Below are positions 8,744 through 17,141 of a DNA stretch of 46,562 nt, piece by piece. The translations under genes were made by a program, and so were the position numbers. Numbering within the stretch: position 1 is the stretch's first letter; every line of letters starts with the position of its first letter. The notes beneath the pieces are model-generated. The model saw only the letters and a list, made by a program, of their open reading frames with translations. It ran no database searches and had not been told where the DNA came from. The stretch is from Sedimentisphaerales bacterium (lineage in GTDB: Bacteria; Planctomycetota; Phycisphaerae; Sedimentisphaerales; Anaerobacaceae), in NCBI GenBank assembly GCA_030611315.1, contig JAUWPZ010000011.1, forward strand, positions 1 through 46,562, in the 5' to 3' direction.

Positions 8744-9405
8744 TTTTAATATCACAACACAGCAGGCTTCTGGATTTCCAATTTCCACCGGGAGCAGTTT
8801 TCAGAGTGAACGCCGCCTGGATAAAGACCAAAGCGGAATTATTTGAGTTATTAGAACAAATCAAAGGCAAGGTGTTTTTGGATTACCCCAACAACAGAAC
8901 AAAACCACCTAAGCCGAGTTTGTTCCTGGAAGATATGTTTGAGGCGATGGAAAGGTTTACAAATATCGAATTCTTTGCCGTCTCTAATGTTGTGAACGGG
9001 TATAGTGTCGAAGGAATACGAAGGACTCTGCCGGAACGAATAATTCTTGTCCCCAAAATAGAATCGAAAGAGGGAATAGACAATCTCAAGATAATAATGG
9101 ATAGCTTGAATAAAGACGACCGCTATCTAATGCTCGACAAGGAAGACCTTTACATAGACCTGAATAAGAACGACTCACTATTCGAAGAGTATATCGACAT
9201 AATTAGAGATAAATGCAGGAAGCATGACTATCAATTACTCGAGTTGATGGGTGTTATTTTCGGTAATGAGTTTGCGGAGCAGGATTCTATTACAGAAGAA
9301 ATCAAGAAGAAAACAACTATAGAATCCGTCCTGTTTAACAGGCCGACGATAATCCCTGAAAAAAAGGATTACGATAAGGCCAAAGCCATGCTGTACGAAT
9401 CATAA
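8740..9405 (+). CDS. Pyruvate-kinase-like / HpcH-aldolase-like barrel protein
   Basis: The 221-residue protein overlaps the nucleotidyltransferase by four bases. Residues around 105-135 read VPKIESKEGIDNLKIIMD and then YLMLDKEDLYIDL. These resemble the pyruvate kinase stretches 'AKIE..eGv.ni.eI' and 'mvargDLgvei', which supply the metal-binding Glu and Asp of the PEP/pyruvate barrel superfamily. It is far shorter than pyruvate kinase (about 470 residues) and lacks its B and C domains. A C-C bond lyase or a PEP-handling enzyme making a precursor for the CDP-activated group is possible. The superfamily call is moderate; the reaction is unknown. Confidence 0.5.
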   Translation: MILISQHSRLLDFQFPPGAVFRVNAAWIKTKAELFELLEQIKGKVFLDYPNNRTKPPKPSLFLEDMFEAMERFTNIEFFAVSNVVNGYSVEGIRRTLPERIILVPKIESKEGIDNLKIIMDSLNKDDRYLMLDKEDLYIDLNKNDSLFEEYIDIIRDKCRKHDYQLLELMGVIFGNEFAEQDSITEEIKKKTTIESVLFNRPTIIPEKKDYDKAKAMLYES

Positions 9406-9476
9406 CCGGCTCAGTGAAGGAGCTGAAATGCCGCGAGAAAATCAGAATGTTGCTTTTATTGGGAGGCAAGTCGAAA

Positions 9477-10994
9477 ATGCTGGAACTTAAAACCCAAAGA
9501 AATAACAAAGAATTAAGGGATTTCCGCAGTAAGATGGGTACTTCTTTGTCAGAGAAAGGATTTGACTTTTTGGTTTCGGCGGTTACTCAAGCAAATCCTT
9601 TCAATGATATCACCTCATTTTTGGAGTGGTTTGACGAGAAAAAGAAACAACAATTTGAGGTTGGCGAGATACCATTGGATGAAATGAGAGACTGGTATTT
9701 TGAGAAGGATACGGGCAATTTAAGACACAAATCAGGCAAATTCTTCAGTATAGAGGGAGTAAGGATGGAAACAAGTGCAGGAAATGTTAAAGAGTGGTCA
9801 CAGCCAATCATAAACCAGCCGGAAATTGGGGTGCTTGGTATCCTAACAAAGAAATTCAACGGCATTCTTTATTTTCTTATGCAGGCCAAAATGGAACCTG
9901 GAAACATCAATAAAGTTCAATTGTCCCCGACTGTACAAGCTACTAAAAGCAATTATTCTCAAGTGCATAAAGGTAAGGAAACCAAATATCTGGAATATTT
10001 TTTAGAGCCAAACAAATCAAAAGTCCTTTTGGACCAACTGCAATCGGAACAAGGCGGGCGATTTCTCAAGAAAAGAAATCGAAATATAATAGTCGAAGTT
10101 CCCGGCAGTGAAGAAGTACAAATTGAGGAGGACTTTTGTTGGTTAACGCTGGGCCAGATAAAAAAACTATTACAATACGACAACATTGTGAACATGGATA
10201 CGAGAACAGTAATTTCATGCGTGTATTACCACAACCATAGGAGCAACTTTCCGGATGTGACTGGTTTGAAAGAATACTTCAATCGTTCCCCTTTAATTAC
10301 AAATAATCTGTCCGACTTTCAGCTTGGCATATTAAGGTCAGCCACGGAAACAAACTTAGGAATACACGCTTTGGACGACATTCGAAGTTGGTTTACAAAC
10401 TTGAAGACAAAGTATTATCTTAGTGTTAAACGCATCCCTTTAAATAAAGTAGAAAAATGGAAACGCGACAGGTTCAGAATATTTCATGAGAATGGAACTT
10501 ATTTTGAAGTTATCGGGTCATCTATAAAAACAAGAAGTCGCGAAGTTCAAGGTTGGTCTCAACCTCTGATTAAGCAGATAGAACCGGGTATTGTCGGGTT
10601 TATAGTAAAGAAGATAAATGGGCTTATTCACTTCCTGGTTCAAGCAAAGATAGAACCCGGCAATTTCGATATTGTAGAAATGGCTCCTACAGTACAATGC
10701 ATAACCGGAAGTTATCGAGACGAAAAACCGGAAGACCAGCCTAAATACTTAGACTTATTTCTGAACCCCAACCCCTCTAATGTGCGCTACCGTGCATTTC
10801 AATCAGAGGAAGGAGGGCGGTTTTATCATGAGCAAAATCAGTATTTGATTCTTGAGTTCGGCGATGAATTTCCCGTTGAAGTTCATGAGCATTACATATG
10901 GATGACCCTGGGGCAAATCACAGAGTTTATCAAATACAATAATCATCTTAATGTTGAAGCGCGAAGTCTTATTTCTTGCTTAAGTTTTGTATAG
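9477..10994 (+). CDS. NDP-hexose 2,3-dehydratase
   Basis: The start is placed at ATG 9477, ten bases after GGGAGG; an open GTG at 9414 is the alternative. The protein (506 residues) is two similar halves. Each has a W(Y/K)...HENGTYFEV-like block, then GWSQPLI or EWSQPII, then GILTKKFNGILYFLMQAKMEPGN or its partner, and a QSEEGGRFYHE-like ending. This duplicated layout is the hallmark of NDP-hexose 2,3-dehydratases, which remove the C2 hydroxyl from NDP-4-keto-6-deoxyhexose to give a 3,4-diketo intermediate. That intermediate needs a 3-ketoreductase or aminotransferase, and both follow here. The family is best known from 2-deoxysugars of actinomycete antibiotics. Confidence 0.9.
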   Translation: MLELKTQRNNKELRDFRSKMGTSLSEKGFDFLVSAVTQANPFNDITSFLEWFDEKKKQQFEVGEIPLDEMRDWYFEKDTGNLRHKSGKFFSIEGVRMETSAGNVKEWSQPIINQPEIGVLGILTKKFNGILYFLMQAKMEPGNINKVQLSPTVQATKSNYSQVHKGKETKYLEYFLEPNKSKVLLDQLQSEQGGRFLKKRNRNIIVEVPGSEEVQIEEDFCWLTLGQIKKLLQYDNIVNMDTRTVISCVYYHNHRSNFPDVTGLKEYFNRSPLITNNLSDFQLGILRSATETNLGIHALDDIRSWFTNLKTKYYLSVKRIPLNKVEKWKRDRFRIFHENGTYFEVIGSSIKTRSREVQGWSQPLIKQIEPGIVGFIVKKINGLIHFLVQAKIEPGNFDIVEMAPTVQCITGSYRDEKPEDQPKYLDLFLNPNPSNVRYRAFQSEEGGRFYHEQNQYLILEFGDEFPVEVHEHYIWMTLGQITEFIKYNNHLNVEARSLISCLSFV

Positions 10995-11047
10995 TAGTTT
11001 TCTCTCACAGACAGTAAATCTGGTTTTCAAACAAACTTGGACAAAAG

Positions 11048-12016
11048 ATGAAAAACATCTTGCGAATAGGAGTGATTGGCTGTGCAAGGATTGCGGAAAA
11101 ATACACGCTCTCGGCCATTAGGTCAAGTGAACATCTGTGCCTTGCTGCAATTGCCAGTCGGTCTAAAGAGAAAGCGGAGAATTTCGCGAAAATGTACGAA
11201 TGTGAACCTGTGTGGGGCTATGAAAACATGTTAGTCCGAAAAGATATTGATGTGGTCTATATTCCATTACTGCCAAATCTCCACGAAAAATGGGCGGTCG
11301 AATCGCTAAAAGCAGGAAAACATGTTCTAAACGAAAAACCTTTTGTCACTAATCTTTCATCAGCAAAAACGGTAGTAGGCGAAGCAAGAGACCGAAACCT
11401 TTTGGTTATGGAAAACTACATGTTTATTCATCATCCACAACATGCTTTTGTAAAAGATGTTATCGAAAGTGGAGCAATAGGAGAAATTCGCCTTTTCAAA
11501 GGCTCGTTTGGTTTTCCACCTCTTGCCAAAAATGATTTCCGTTATGATAAAAACTCTGGAGGCGGAGCATTGCTGGATGCAGGGGGTTATCCCATTCGTG
11601 CCGCCCGTTTTTTTCTCGGAGATAATCTTACAGGAATCGGCGCGAATATGTTCATAGATAAAGTTTCAGGAGTCGACATCTATGGTGCGGCTATGTTCAG
11701 AAATGACGCCAACCAAGTGGCTCAAATATCTTTCGGCTTTGATAATTATTATCAGTGCAATTATATGATTTGGGGCAGCAAGGGAGCTATTGTTGTCAAA
11801 CGGGCTTACACTATCCCCCCCTGGATGGAGCCCGAAGTGACGGTAGAAAAACAGGGGCTTGTGAAAAATTTCACATTGCCGCCGGAAAACCATTTTCAGT
11901 TGATGTTGGATTATTTTTGTAAGGAAGTTTTAAACGATAAAAATTATGAGTCCCACTACTCTTCTATTATAGAGCAGGCACGGCTGTTAGAATATGCAAG
12001 AAATAACTCTTGTTAA
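11048..12016 (+). CDS. Gfo/Idh/MocA oxidoreductase, probable NDP-hexose 3-ketoreductase
   Basis: The 322-residue protein starts with a Rossmann strand and glycine turn (IGVIGCARIAEKY) and has the catalytic-region motif NEKPF with Lys97. In this family the Lys belongs to EKP and acts in hydride transfer. The C-terminal half carries GGGALLDAGGYPI, the family's second conserved block. There is no export signal, unlike the Gfo/Idh protein at 37884. Directly after a 2,3-dehydratase the expected job is NAD(P)H reduction of the C3 ketone of the diketo sugar, as done by KijC10-type enzymes. The family is certain; the substrate is inferred from the neighbours. Confidence 0.8.
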   Translation: MKNILRIGVIGCARIAEKYTLSAIRSSEHLCLAAIASRSKEKAENFAKMYECEPVWGYENMLVRKDIDVVYIPLLPNLHEKWAVESLKAGKHVLNEKPFVTNLSSAKTVVGEARDRNLLVMENYMFIHHPQHAFVKDVIESGAIGEIRLFKGSFGFPPLAKNDFRYDKNSGGGALLDAGGYPIRAARFFLGDNLTGIGANMFIDKVSGVDIYGAAMFRNDANQVAQISFGFDNYYQCNYMIWGSKGAIVVKRAYTIPPWMEPEVTVEKQGLVKNFTLPPENHFQLMLDYFCKEVLNDKNYESHYSSIIEQARLLEYARNNSC

Positions 12017-12034
12017 GAACAGGAGGCTGTCCAA

Positions 12035-13120
12035 ATGGAATCTATTTATGTAACCAGACCGTTTCTTCCTCCATTAGAAGAATTTACTGAGCACCTTAAG
12101 CAACTATGGCAGACAGGAATTTTTACACATAATGGACCTCTGCTGCAACAATTCGAAAAGGAACTCCAGGATTATCTAAATATCGAACACGTCGTTTGTG
12201 TATCAAATGGAACCATAGCAATTCAGTTGGCAATCAAGGCACTCGAGCTCGCCGGAGAGATCATAACAACGCCGTTCACTTTTATTGCAACCGCTGATGC
12301 TATTATGTGGGAGAAATGTACACCTGTTTTTGTTGACATAGATCCGGAAACCCTAAATATACTACCGGAACAAGTTGAGAAGAATATTACCGCCAAAACC
12401 GTTGGTATTCTGGGTGTTCACGTTTTCGGCAATCCGTGTGATATAAGGCAAATTGATTCTATTGCCCGGCAAAACAACTTGAAAGTCATATATGACGGGG
12501 CCCATGCAATAGGAGTAATGGTCGAAGGCAAAACAGTATTTTCTTATGGTGATATTTCCACAGTTAGTTTTCATGCGACCAAACTTCTTCAGACTTTTGA
12601 GGGTGGAGCTGTAATAACAACTAATGGGAGCCTGGCGCAAAAATTGAGAAGGTTACGATTTTTCGGATATGAAGGTCGAACGATAACAGACGTGGGATTT
12701 AACGGCAAAATGACAGAAGTTAGTGCGGCCATGGGACTGGTCAACCTGAAATATCTGGATGATGTAATTTCACGTAGAAAAGTGCTTTACGAGAAATACC
12801 TTTCACAATTGTCTGCTTGCCCAAGGATTTCTTTTCAAAAAATCGATTCACAGAAATTTAATTATAGTAATTTCCCTGTTATTTTTGAGACGGAACAAGA
12901 TCTTCTGCGAACCAAAGAGTGTTTAAATAAGTCAAATATTTTTCCAAGAAGATATTTTTACCCTTCCTTAAACACTTTAGACTTTTTTCCTTTGAAGAGA
13001 AGCGCACCTAATTCCGAAAGAATCGCCAAAACTATCTTGTGTATTCCTTTATATGACTCGATGGATGAAGAGTCCGTAGAAAGGGTCGCTCAAATCATAG
13101 TTGATGCTAATGAAATGTGA
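12035..13120 (+). CDS. DegT/DnrJ/EryC1/StrS sugar aminotransferase
   Basis: The 361-residue PLP enzyme has a strong ribosome site (AGGAGG at 12021-12026, eight bases before ATG). Landmarks are THNGPLLQQFE near residue 31, the phosphate-binding SNGTIA at 58, YDGAHAIG with Asp154 facing the pyridine nitrogen, and SFHATKLL with the Schiff-base Lys183. These enzymes aminate ketosugars on NDP carriers, usually at C3 or C4. With the 2,3-dehydratase and ketoreductase, the likely product is an NDP-2-deoxy-aminosugar. If the C3 ketone is reduced first, the C4 ketone is the natural target. Regiochemistry cannot be read from the sequence. Confidence 0.85.
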   Translation: MESIYVTRPFLPPLEEFTEHLKQLWQTGIFTHNGPLLQQFEKELQDYLNIEHVVCVSNGTIAIQLAIKALELAGEIITTPFTFIATADAIMWEKCTPVFVDIDPETLNILPEQVEKNITAKTVGILGVHVFGNPCDIRQIDSIARQNNLKVIYDGAHAIGVMVEGKTVFSYGDISTVSFHATKLLQTFEGGAVITTNGSLAQKLRRLRFFGYEGRTITDVGFNGKMTEVSAAMGLVNLKYLDDVISRRKVLYEKYLSQLSACPRISFQKIDSQKFNYSNFPVIFETEQDLLRTKECLNKSNIFPRRYFYPSLNTLDFFPLKRSAPNSERIAKTILCIPLYDSMDEESVERVAQIIVDANEM

Positions 13121-13206
13121 TTACTGGTTCGCAGTGTGCCTACGTGTATTGTATGCGTGAAAAAAGCTAAATATAATTGAACCTGACTCAAAAAAGGATA
13201 AAGTGA

Positions 13207-14478
13207 ATGAGGGTTACACTAATACAGCCGTATTATCATAATATCTGGGAAGCTATAGGATTAGCTTACATTGCATCCTATTGCAAAAAGAATTTTCAGG
13301 GGAAACTTGAGTTCGGTTTTTACCAAAGCTACTTCGACTGCGATGAGGATATAATCAGCGGCGCGGCAAATTCGGATATTGTCGCATTTTCCTGCACCTC
13401 GCCGACCTTCAAACATGGAGTAACATTGGCTAAACGTTTGAAAACGCAGAATCCGAAAATAAGAACAGTTTTTGGAGGAAACCATGTTTCAGCCTTGAGA
13501 GATTTGATAGCTGAAGATTGCATCGACCAAATGGTGATAGGCGAGGGCGAAAAAGCTTTTTTACAAATTCTTGAAGGTGATACCGACAGATGTGTCTATG
13601 GCAAGCCGATAAACTTTGAGGAACTGCCATGGCCCGACCGAGATTTAACAAAGAACCATCGAACAGTAGATCTTTGCGAACAGATGATAGGCAGGCGAAC
13701 CACAAGCTTTCAAGCCAATAGAGTCTGCCCGTTCAGGTGTAGATATTGCGCAGAAAGAGTCATTACCGGCATCCATAACAAGAAAAGCAACCCCATCAGA
13801 ACTCGCGACGTAAAAGACCTTATGGATGAAATCGAATTTGTTGCCGATAAGTACAAGCTGGATTTTTTCAAATTTGTGGATGCAACTTTTGACACGTCTG
13901 CCGAATATGTAATTTCTTTCTGCGAGGAGAAGATAAAGAGAGGCTCGCAGTTGGAGTGGGAGTGTATGATTCATGCGGGCATCGCCGGGAAAGAAATGTT
14001 TTCATGGTTGGACAAGGCCAACTGCAGGCAAATAAATGTCGGCTGTGAAAGTGGAAGCCCGAAGGTTTTAAGAGATATGAGAAAGGGCACAAAAGTCGAG
14101 GATATTATTCAAGTTTTCAACTGGGCAAAAGAGTTCGATATAGAAAGAAGAGCGTTTTTCATTTTAGGGCTTCCAACTGAAACAAGAGAAGACATCATGA
14201 TGACGGAAGAATTGGCCTTGAGGATCCAGCCTGACGTATTTGGCGTAACTATTTTATGTCCATACCCGGGGTGTGATTATTACGACCATGAGAGGATGAA
14301 GGACATTGATTGGGCCAAAACAGATGAGTACTCGAACGATTTTTGGTGTACTGAATATTTTTCTAATAATGAAATTAAGCGGTGGCAGCGATATTTAACA
14401 AAAAGATTCGAAAGCAACTTAGCCTGGCATCACAGCATAATGAAAAATACCACCCCGGAAGAAATACTAAAGCCATGA
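13207..14478 (+). CDS. B12-binding radical SAM protein, intact
   Basis: The 423-residue protein has an N-terminal cobalamin-binding domain (residues 1 to about 135; GGNHVSAL and MVIGEGEKAF are visible) and a radical SAM core with CPFRCRYC at Cys174, Cys178 and Cys181. Later strands read INVGCESGSP and AFFILGLP. Proteins of this layout catalyse radical C-methylation or related chemistry on unactivated carbons. In glycan and natural-product loci they commonly modify sugars or lipids; the substrate here is unknown. The gene follows the deoxyaminosugar genes after an 86-base gap and overlaps the next gene by four bases. Confidence 0.8.
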   Translation: MRVTLIQPYYHNIWEAIGLAYIASYCKKNFQGKLEFGFYQSYFDCDEDIISGAANSDIVAFSCTSPTFKHGVTLAKRLKTQNPKIRTVFGGNHVSALRDLIAEDCIDQMVIGEGEKAFLQILEGDTDRCVYGKPINFEELPWPDRDLTKNHRTVDLCEQMIGRRTTSFQANRVCPFRCRYCAERVITGIHNKKSNPIRTRDVKDLMDEIEFVADKYKLDFFKFVDATFDTSAEYVISFCEEKIKRGSQLEWECMIHAGIAGKEMFSWLDKANCRQINVGCESGSPKVLRDMRKGTKVEDIIQVFNWAKEFDIERRAFFILGLPTETREDIMMTEELALRIQPDVFGVTILCPYPGCDYYDHERMKDIDWAKTDEYSNDFWCTEYFSNNEIKRWQRYLTKRFESNLAWHHSIMKNTTPEEILKP

Positions 14479-15266
14479 AGACATTCTATTTGAATGATGA
14501 GCAAAAACAGAAAAGGGCTGTTGTTACAAGAGCCAGGGATAATTATGAAATGGCAGTTACTACTCACCCTGTATTAAAAGATTATGCAAGACGGTGCAAG
14601 GCTGATTTTATAGTAATTAATCAGGAAAAACTTGAACTTGGCGAGTACTCATTTGAAATTTTTCAATGTTATGACCTCTTCGACACGTATGAACGTATTT
14701 TGGTTATTGATACGGATACGCTCGTAACTATGTCATGTCCCAATCTTTTCGAGGTTGTACCTGAAGGCCATATAGGAACCATTTACGAAGATAAATATAA
14801 CCGGAAAAAAGACCGTTGGGGACGGATATTCAAAGTCCAGCAGGCCTGGGGGGATGTTGGCTGGCGAAAAGGATATATTAATACCGGGGTGATACTATTT
14901 TCAAAATGCCATAGACAGGTCTTGACGTACGAGCCGGACAAAATATGGGATGATTTAGGATACGATGATGTGCTAATCGGCTACAATATTCACAAGTATA
15001 AATGTCCTGTTTTTGAACTACCTTACAAGTTCAATCATATGAGTGTATTTTCAGAGGCCGGTAAGAATCGGTTAAAATCACATATTATTCATTATGCCGG
15101 CAGAGGATTCAGCGGCAAAAAGAGTCGTCCCGAGCAAATAGCCTCGGATTTGCAAATCCTTAAGCGTTTTTCCAATTCATTTTGGTTGAATTTCTGCAAT
15201 ATCCGGCAGCGGTTGAGGCTCCTGGCAATAGGTGTACTGAATTTTCTTAGAGATAAGCAGAACTAA
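14475..15266 (+). CDS. GT8-like glycosyltransferase
   Basis: The start is set at ATG 14475, in an ATGA overlap with the radical SAM gene; the open frame upstream is only the shadow of that gene. The 263-residue protein has RILVIDTDTLV with the DxD metal-sugar motif at Asp79-Asp81. RKGYINTGVILFSK near residue 140 is the 'n.Gvmlfn' block of GT8 enzymes, and a His in KFNHMSVF lies further on. Such GT-A retaining enzymes use UDP-sugars with a divalent metal. A short basic tail ends the protein. Some related proteins act on glycogenin or LPS core; context favours the surface glycan. Confidence 0.7.
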   Translation: MKTFYLNDEQKQKRAVVTRARDNYEMAVTTHPVLKDYARRCKADFIVINQEKLELGEYSFEIFQCYDLFDTYERILVIDTDTLVTMSCPNLFEVVPEGHIGTIYEDKYNRKKDRWGRIFKVQQAWGDVGWRKGYINTGVILFSKCHRQVLTYEPDKIWDDLGYDDVLIGYNIHKYKCPVFELPYKFNHMSVFSEAGKNRLKSHIIHYAGRGFSGKKSRPEQIASDLQILKRFSNSFWLNFCNIRQRLRLLAIGVLNFLRDKQN

Positions 15267-15438
15267 GTTTTGCCAATCAATAACCTGCCAAACGTAGATA
15301 AGGTTTATTTATAAGAATTTTCATCGCGAGCTTTTTGATACACAGCCAGAGTAAAATCTGGAAAAGGTCGGCCCTCTTTCTCAAAGCCATAGAGTGTGCC
15401 ATTGAGTTAACTCTTTTCATTAAAGAATTTATCCATAC

Positions 15439-17091
15439 ATGGGCAACCTGATAAATCACAATGTAACACAATCCTGTTATCTAAAGGTGTTTACCATTCT
15501 AATCGGATTGGCGGGAAGTGTGATATTTTCAGGGATTATCTTTGGTGCTTATCCGTATCCCTATGTAGCCCGTGACCCGGACAGCATCTACATATTCAGT
15601 TCTTTGTCTCTTCTTGCAAATCATACGGTAAAGCACAACGACCATCCGGGTTTGATTTTGCAGGTGGTTGGAACTTTGCCTGTCATTTTGGGGACAGCTT
15701 TTATCATATTTAAGGGACTTTTAACTCCGGAGAATACCCTGGTCCAAAAGTTAATAGCACAGAAAGAAGCGGGCGTTGAACCTCTGCACATTTTTAGAGA
15801 TACTCTGACTCAGAATGTTATAGAAAACGTTCCATTTTTCCAGCAATTATTTCTGGCCCTTGTTGTATTGATTTATGTTGCGGTGTTAACAATTCTTCTG
15901 TGGACACTATACCGGCAGAATAAACAGAAATGTTCCTTCGCTTTGGTGATAAGCGGGATTGCGCTGATGATGCCTCCGACATTGGGCATGGCCATAGGAA
16001 TTAATGCCGATTTTCTTGCATTTTCGTTTGGCATTCTGTTTGCCGCTTCGCTTTTGTGGAAACGCAATTTGAGAAACGACGTGTTGACGGCCCTGTTTTT
16101 CACTCTTGCCGCCTATACCAAAATTACGTTTGCCCCTCTGGGTTTCCTGATGCTTGCCGTGGATGGAAAATCTGTGTGGCGACTTCTTAAAGGAACATTT
16201 GCCTGGACGGTGCTTATTTATTTATTGTTCTGGGATTTTGGACGATTTTTGGACTTTGTCGGATTTATGGTAGTACCTGCTATATCTAATAAGCCCGGCA
16301 ACCTGGACATAGCGGCGGTATCGGGATTTTATTCAGGCCTTTTTGTGCAACATCCGGTTCAGACCTTTTATTTGCTGCTGTTCGTTCTGTTTGGGATTTT
16401 ACCGGTGTTAAAGCAGGGATTTCGTATTACGGCAATAGTTGGATTGACGGTGGTAATGCTCGTTGTTGGTGTTACTGTTTTGCGTCAATATAAAGCCGAA
16501 GTTTATATGTGGCCGGTTTATGCGGCAGGATTGCTTTTGACGGTCAATATGTTCAAGGCCTATCCGAGTTGTGTACGTGTAGTAGGAATAGTATTTGTTG
16601 TGTTAATCATAATATGCACCGGCATTCTATATAAAGATGTTACAAACTTACGGGAAGAGCGAATAGCTCGATTGGAATATCGGCGGGAATACGAACAAAC
16701 GGTAAAGCAGGCTTCCGGAGACACACTCCTGGAATCTGAAATAGGTTCCCTTTCGCTCGGCAATTCTTATTGTTTGGCTAATGCGTATGCCGGGGGTAAA
16801 TATAGTTCTTGCCTTGAAGAGTATTTTAAGAAGCGGTTCGGATTGCAAAATCTTTATAGTCTTCAAAAGCAGAAAGATGGGAAATTAACTGTGAAACAGT
16901 ACTTTTCAGGGAGTGATTCCAAGGAGCTGAAATGGTTGCCGAGCGGAGGTTGTTATCTGGCGATTCAGAAGGGAGAGGAAAGTTCGTTCCGGCAAAAATT
17001 CTCGCAGTTGGATATTCGACTGGTAAAAACGATTGAGCTTTGCAATGAGCCTGCGGTTAATGTTTGGGATGTGCAGTATAAGATAAAATAG
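15439..17091 (+). CDS. Polytopic membrane protein, GT-C glycosyltransferase-like
   Basis: The 550-residue protein has about ten hydrophobic helices up to residue 410 and a soluble C-terminal domain of some 130 residues. The first outside loop contains YPYVARDPDSIYI, an Asp-x-Asp in the place where GT-C enzymes keep their catalytic acid, followed by HNDHPGLILQ. GT-C enzymes use polyprenyl-phosphate sugars on the outer face of the membrane. This fits the locus but no family motif settles it. A 172-base gap without a gene precedes it, and the ribosome site is weak. The next gene starts 50 bases later. Confidence 0.55.
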   Translation: MGNLINHNVTQSCYLKVFTILIGLAGSVIFSGIIFGAYPYPYVARDPDSIYIFSSLSLLANHTVKHNDHPGLILQVVGTLPVILGTAFIIFKGLLTPENTLVQKLIAQKEAGVEPLHIFRDTLTQNVIENVPFFQQLFLALVVLIYVAVLTILLWTLYRQNKQKCSFALVISGIALMMPPTLGMAIGINADFLAFSFGILFAASLLWKRNLRNDVLTALFFTLAAYTKITFAPLGFLMLAVDGKSVWRLLKGTFAWTVLIYLLFWDFGRFLDFVGFMVVPAISNKPGNLDIAAVSGFYSGLFVQHPVQTFYLLLFVLFGILPVLKQGFRITAIVGLTVVMLVVGVTVLRQYKAEVYMWPVYAAGLLLTVNMFKAYPSCVRVVGIVFVVLIIICTGILYKDVTNLREERIARLEYRREYEQTVKQASGDTLLESEIGSLSLGNSYCLANAYAGGKYSSCLEEYFKKRFGLQNLYSLQKQKDGKLTVKQYFSGSDSKELKWLPSGGCYLAIQKGEESSFRQKFSQLDIRLVKTIELCNEPAVNVWDVQYKIK

Positions 17092-17141
17092 TACAGCACA
17101 AGAGGGTAAGAAAAGAGGATAGAAAATATTAAGGTGTAAAT

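Noticed and set aside
14382..14474. Longer start for the GT8-like gene
   Set aside because: The extra part is the shadow of the radical SAM gene; ATG 14475 sits in a normal ATGA overlap.
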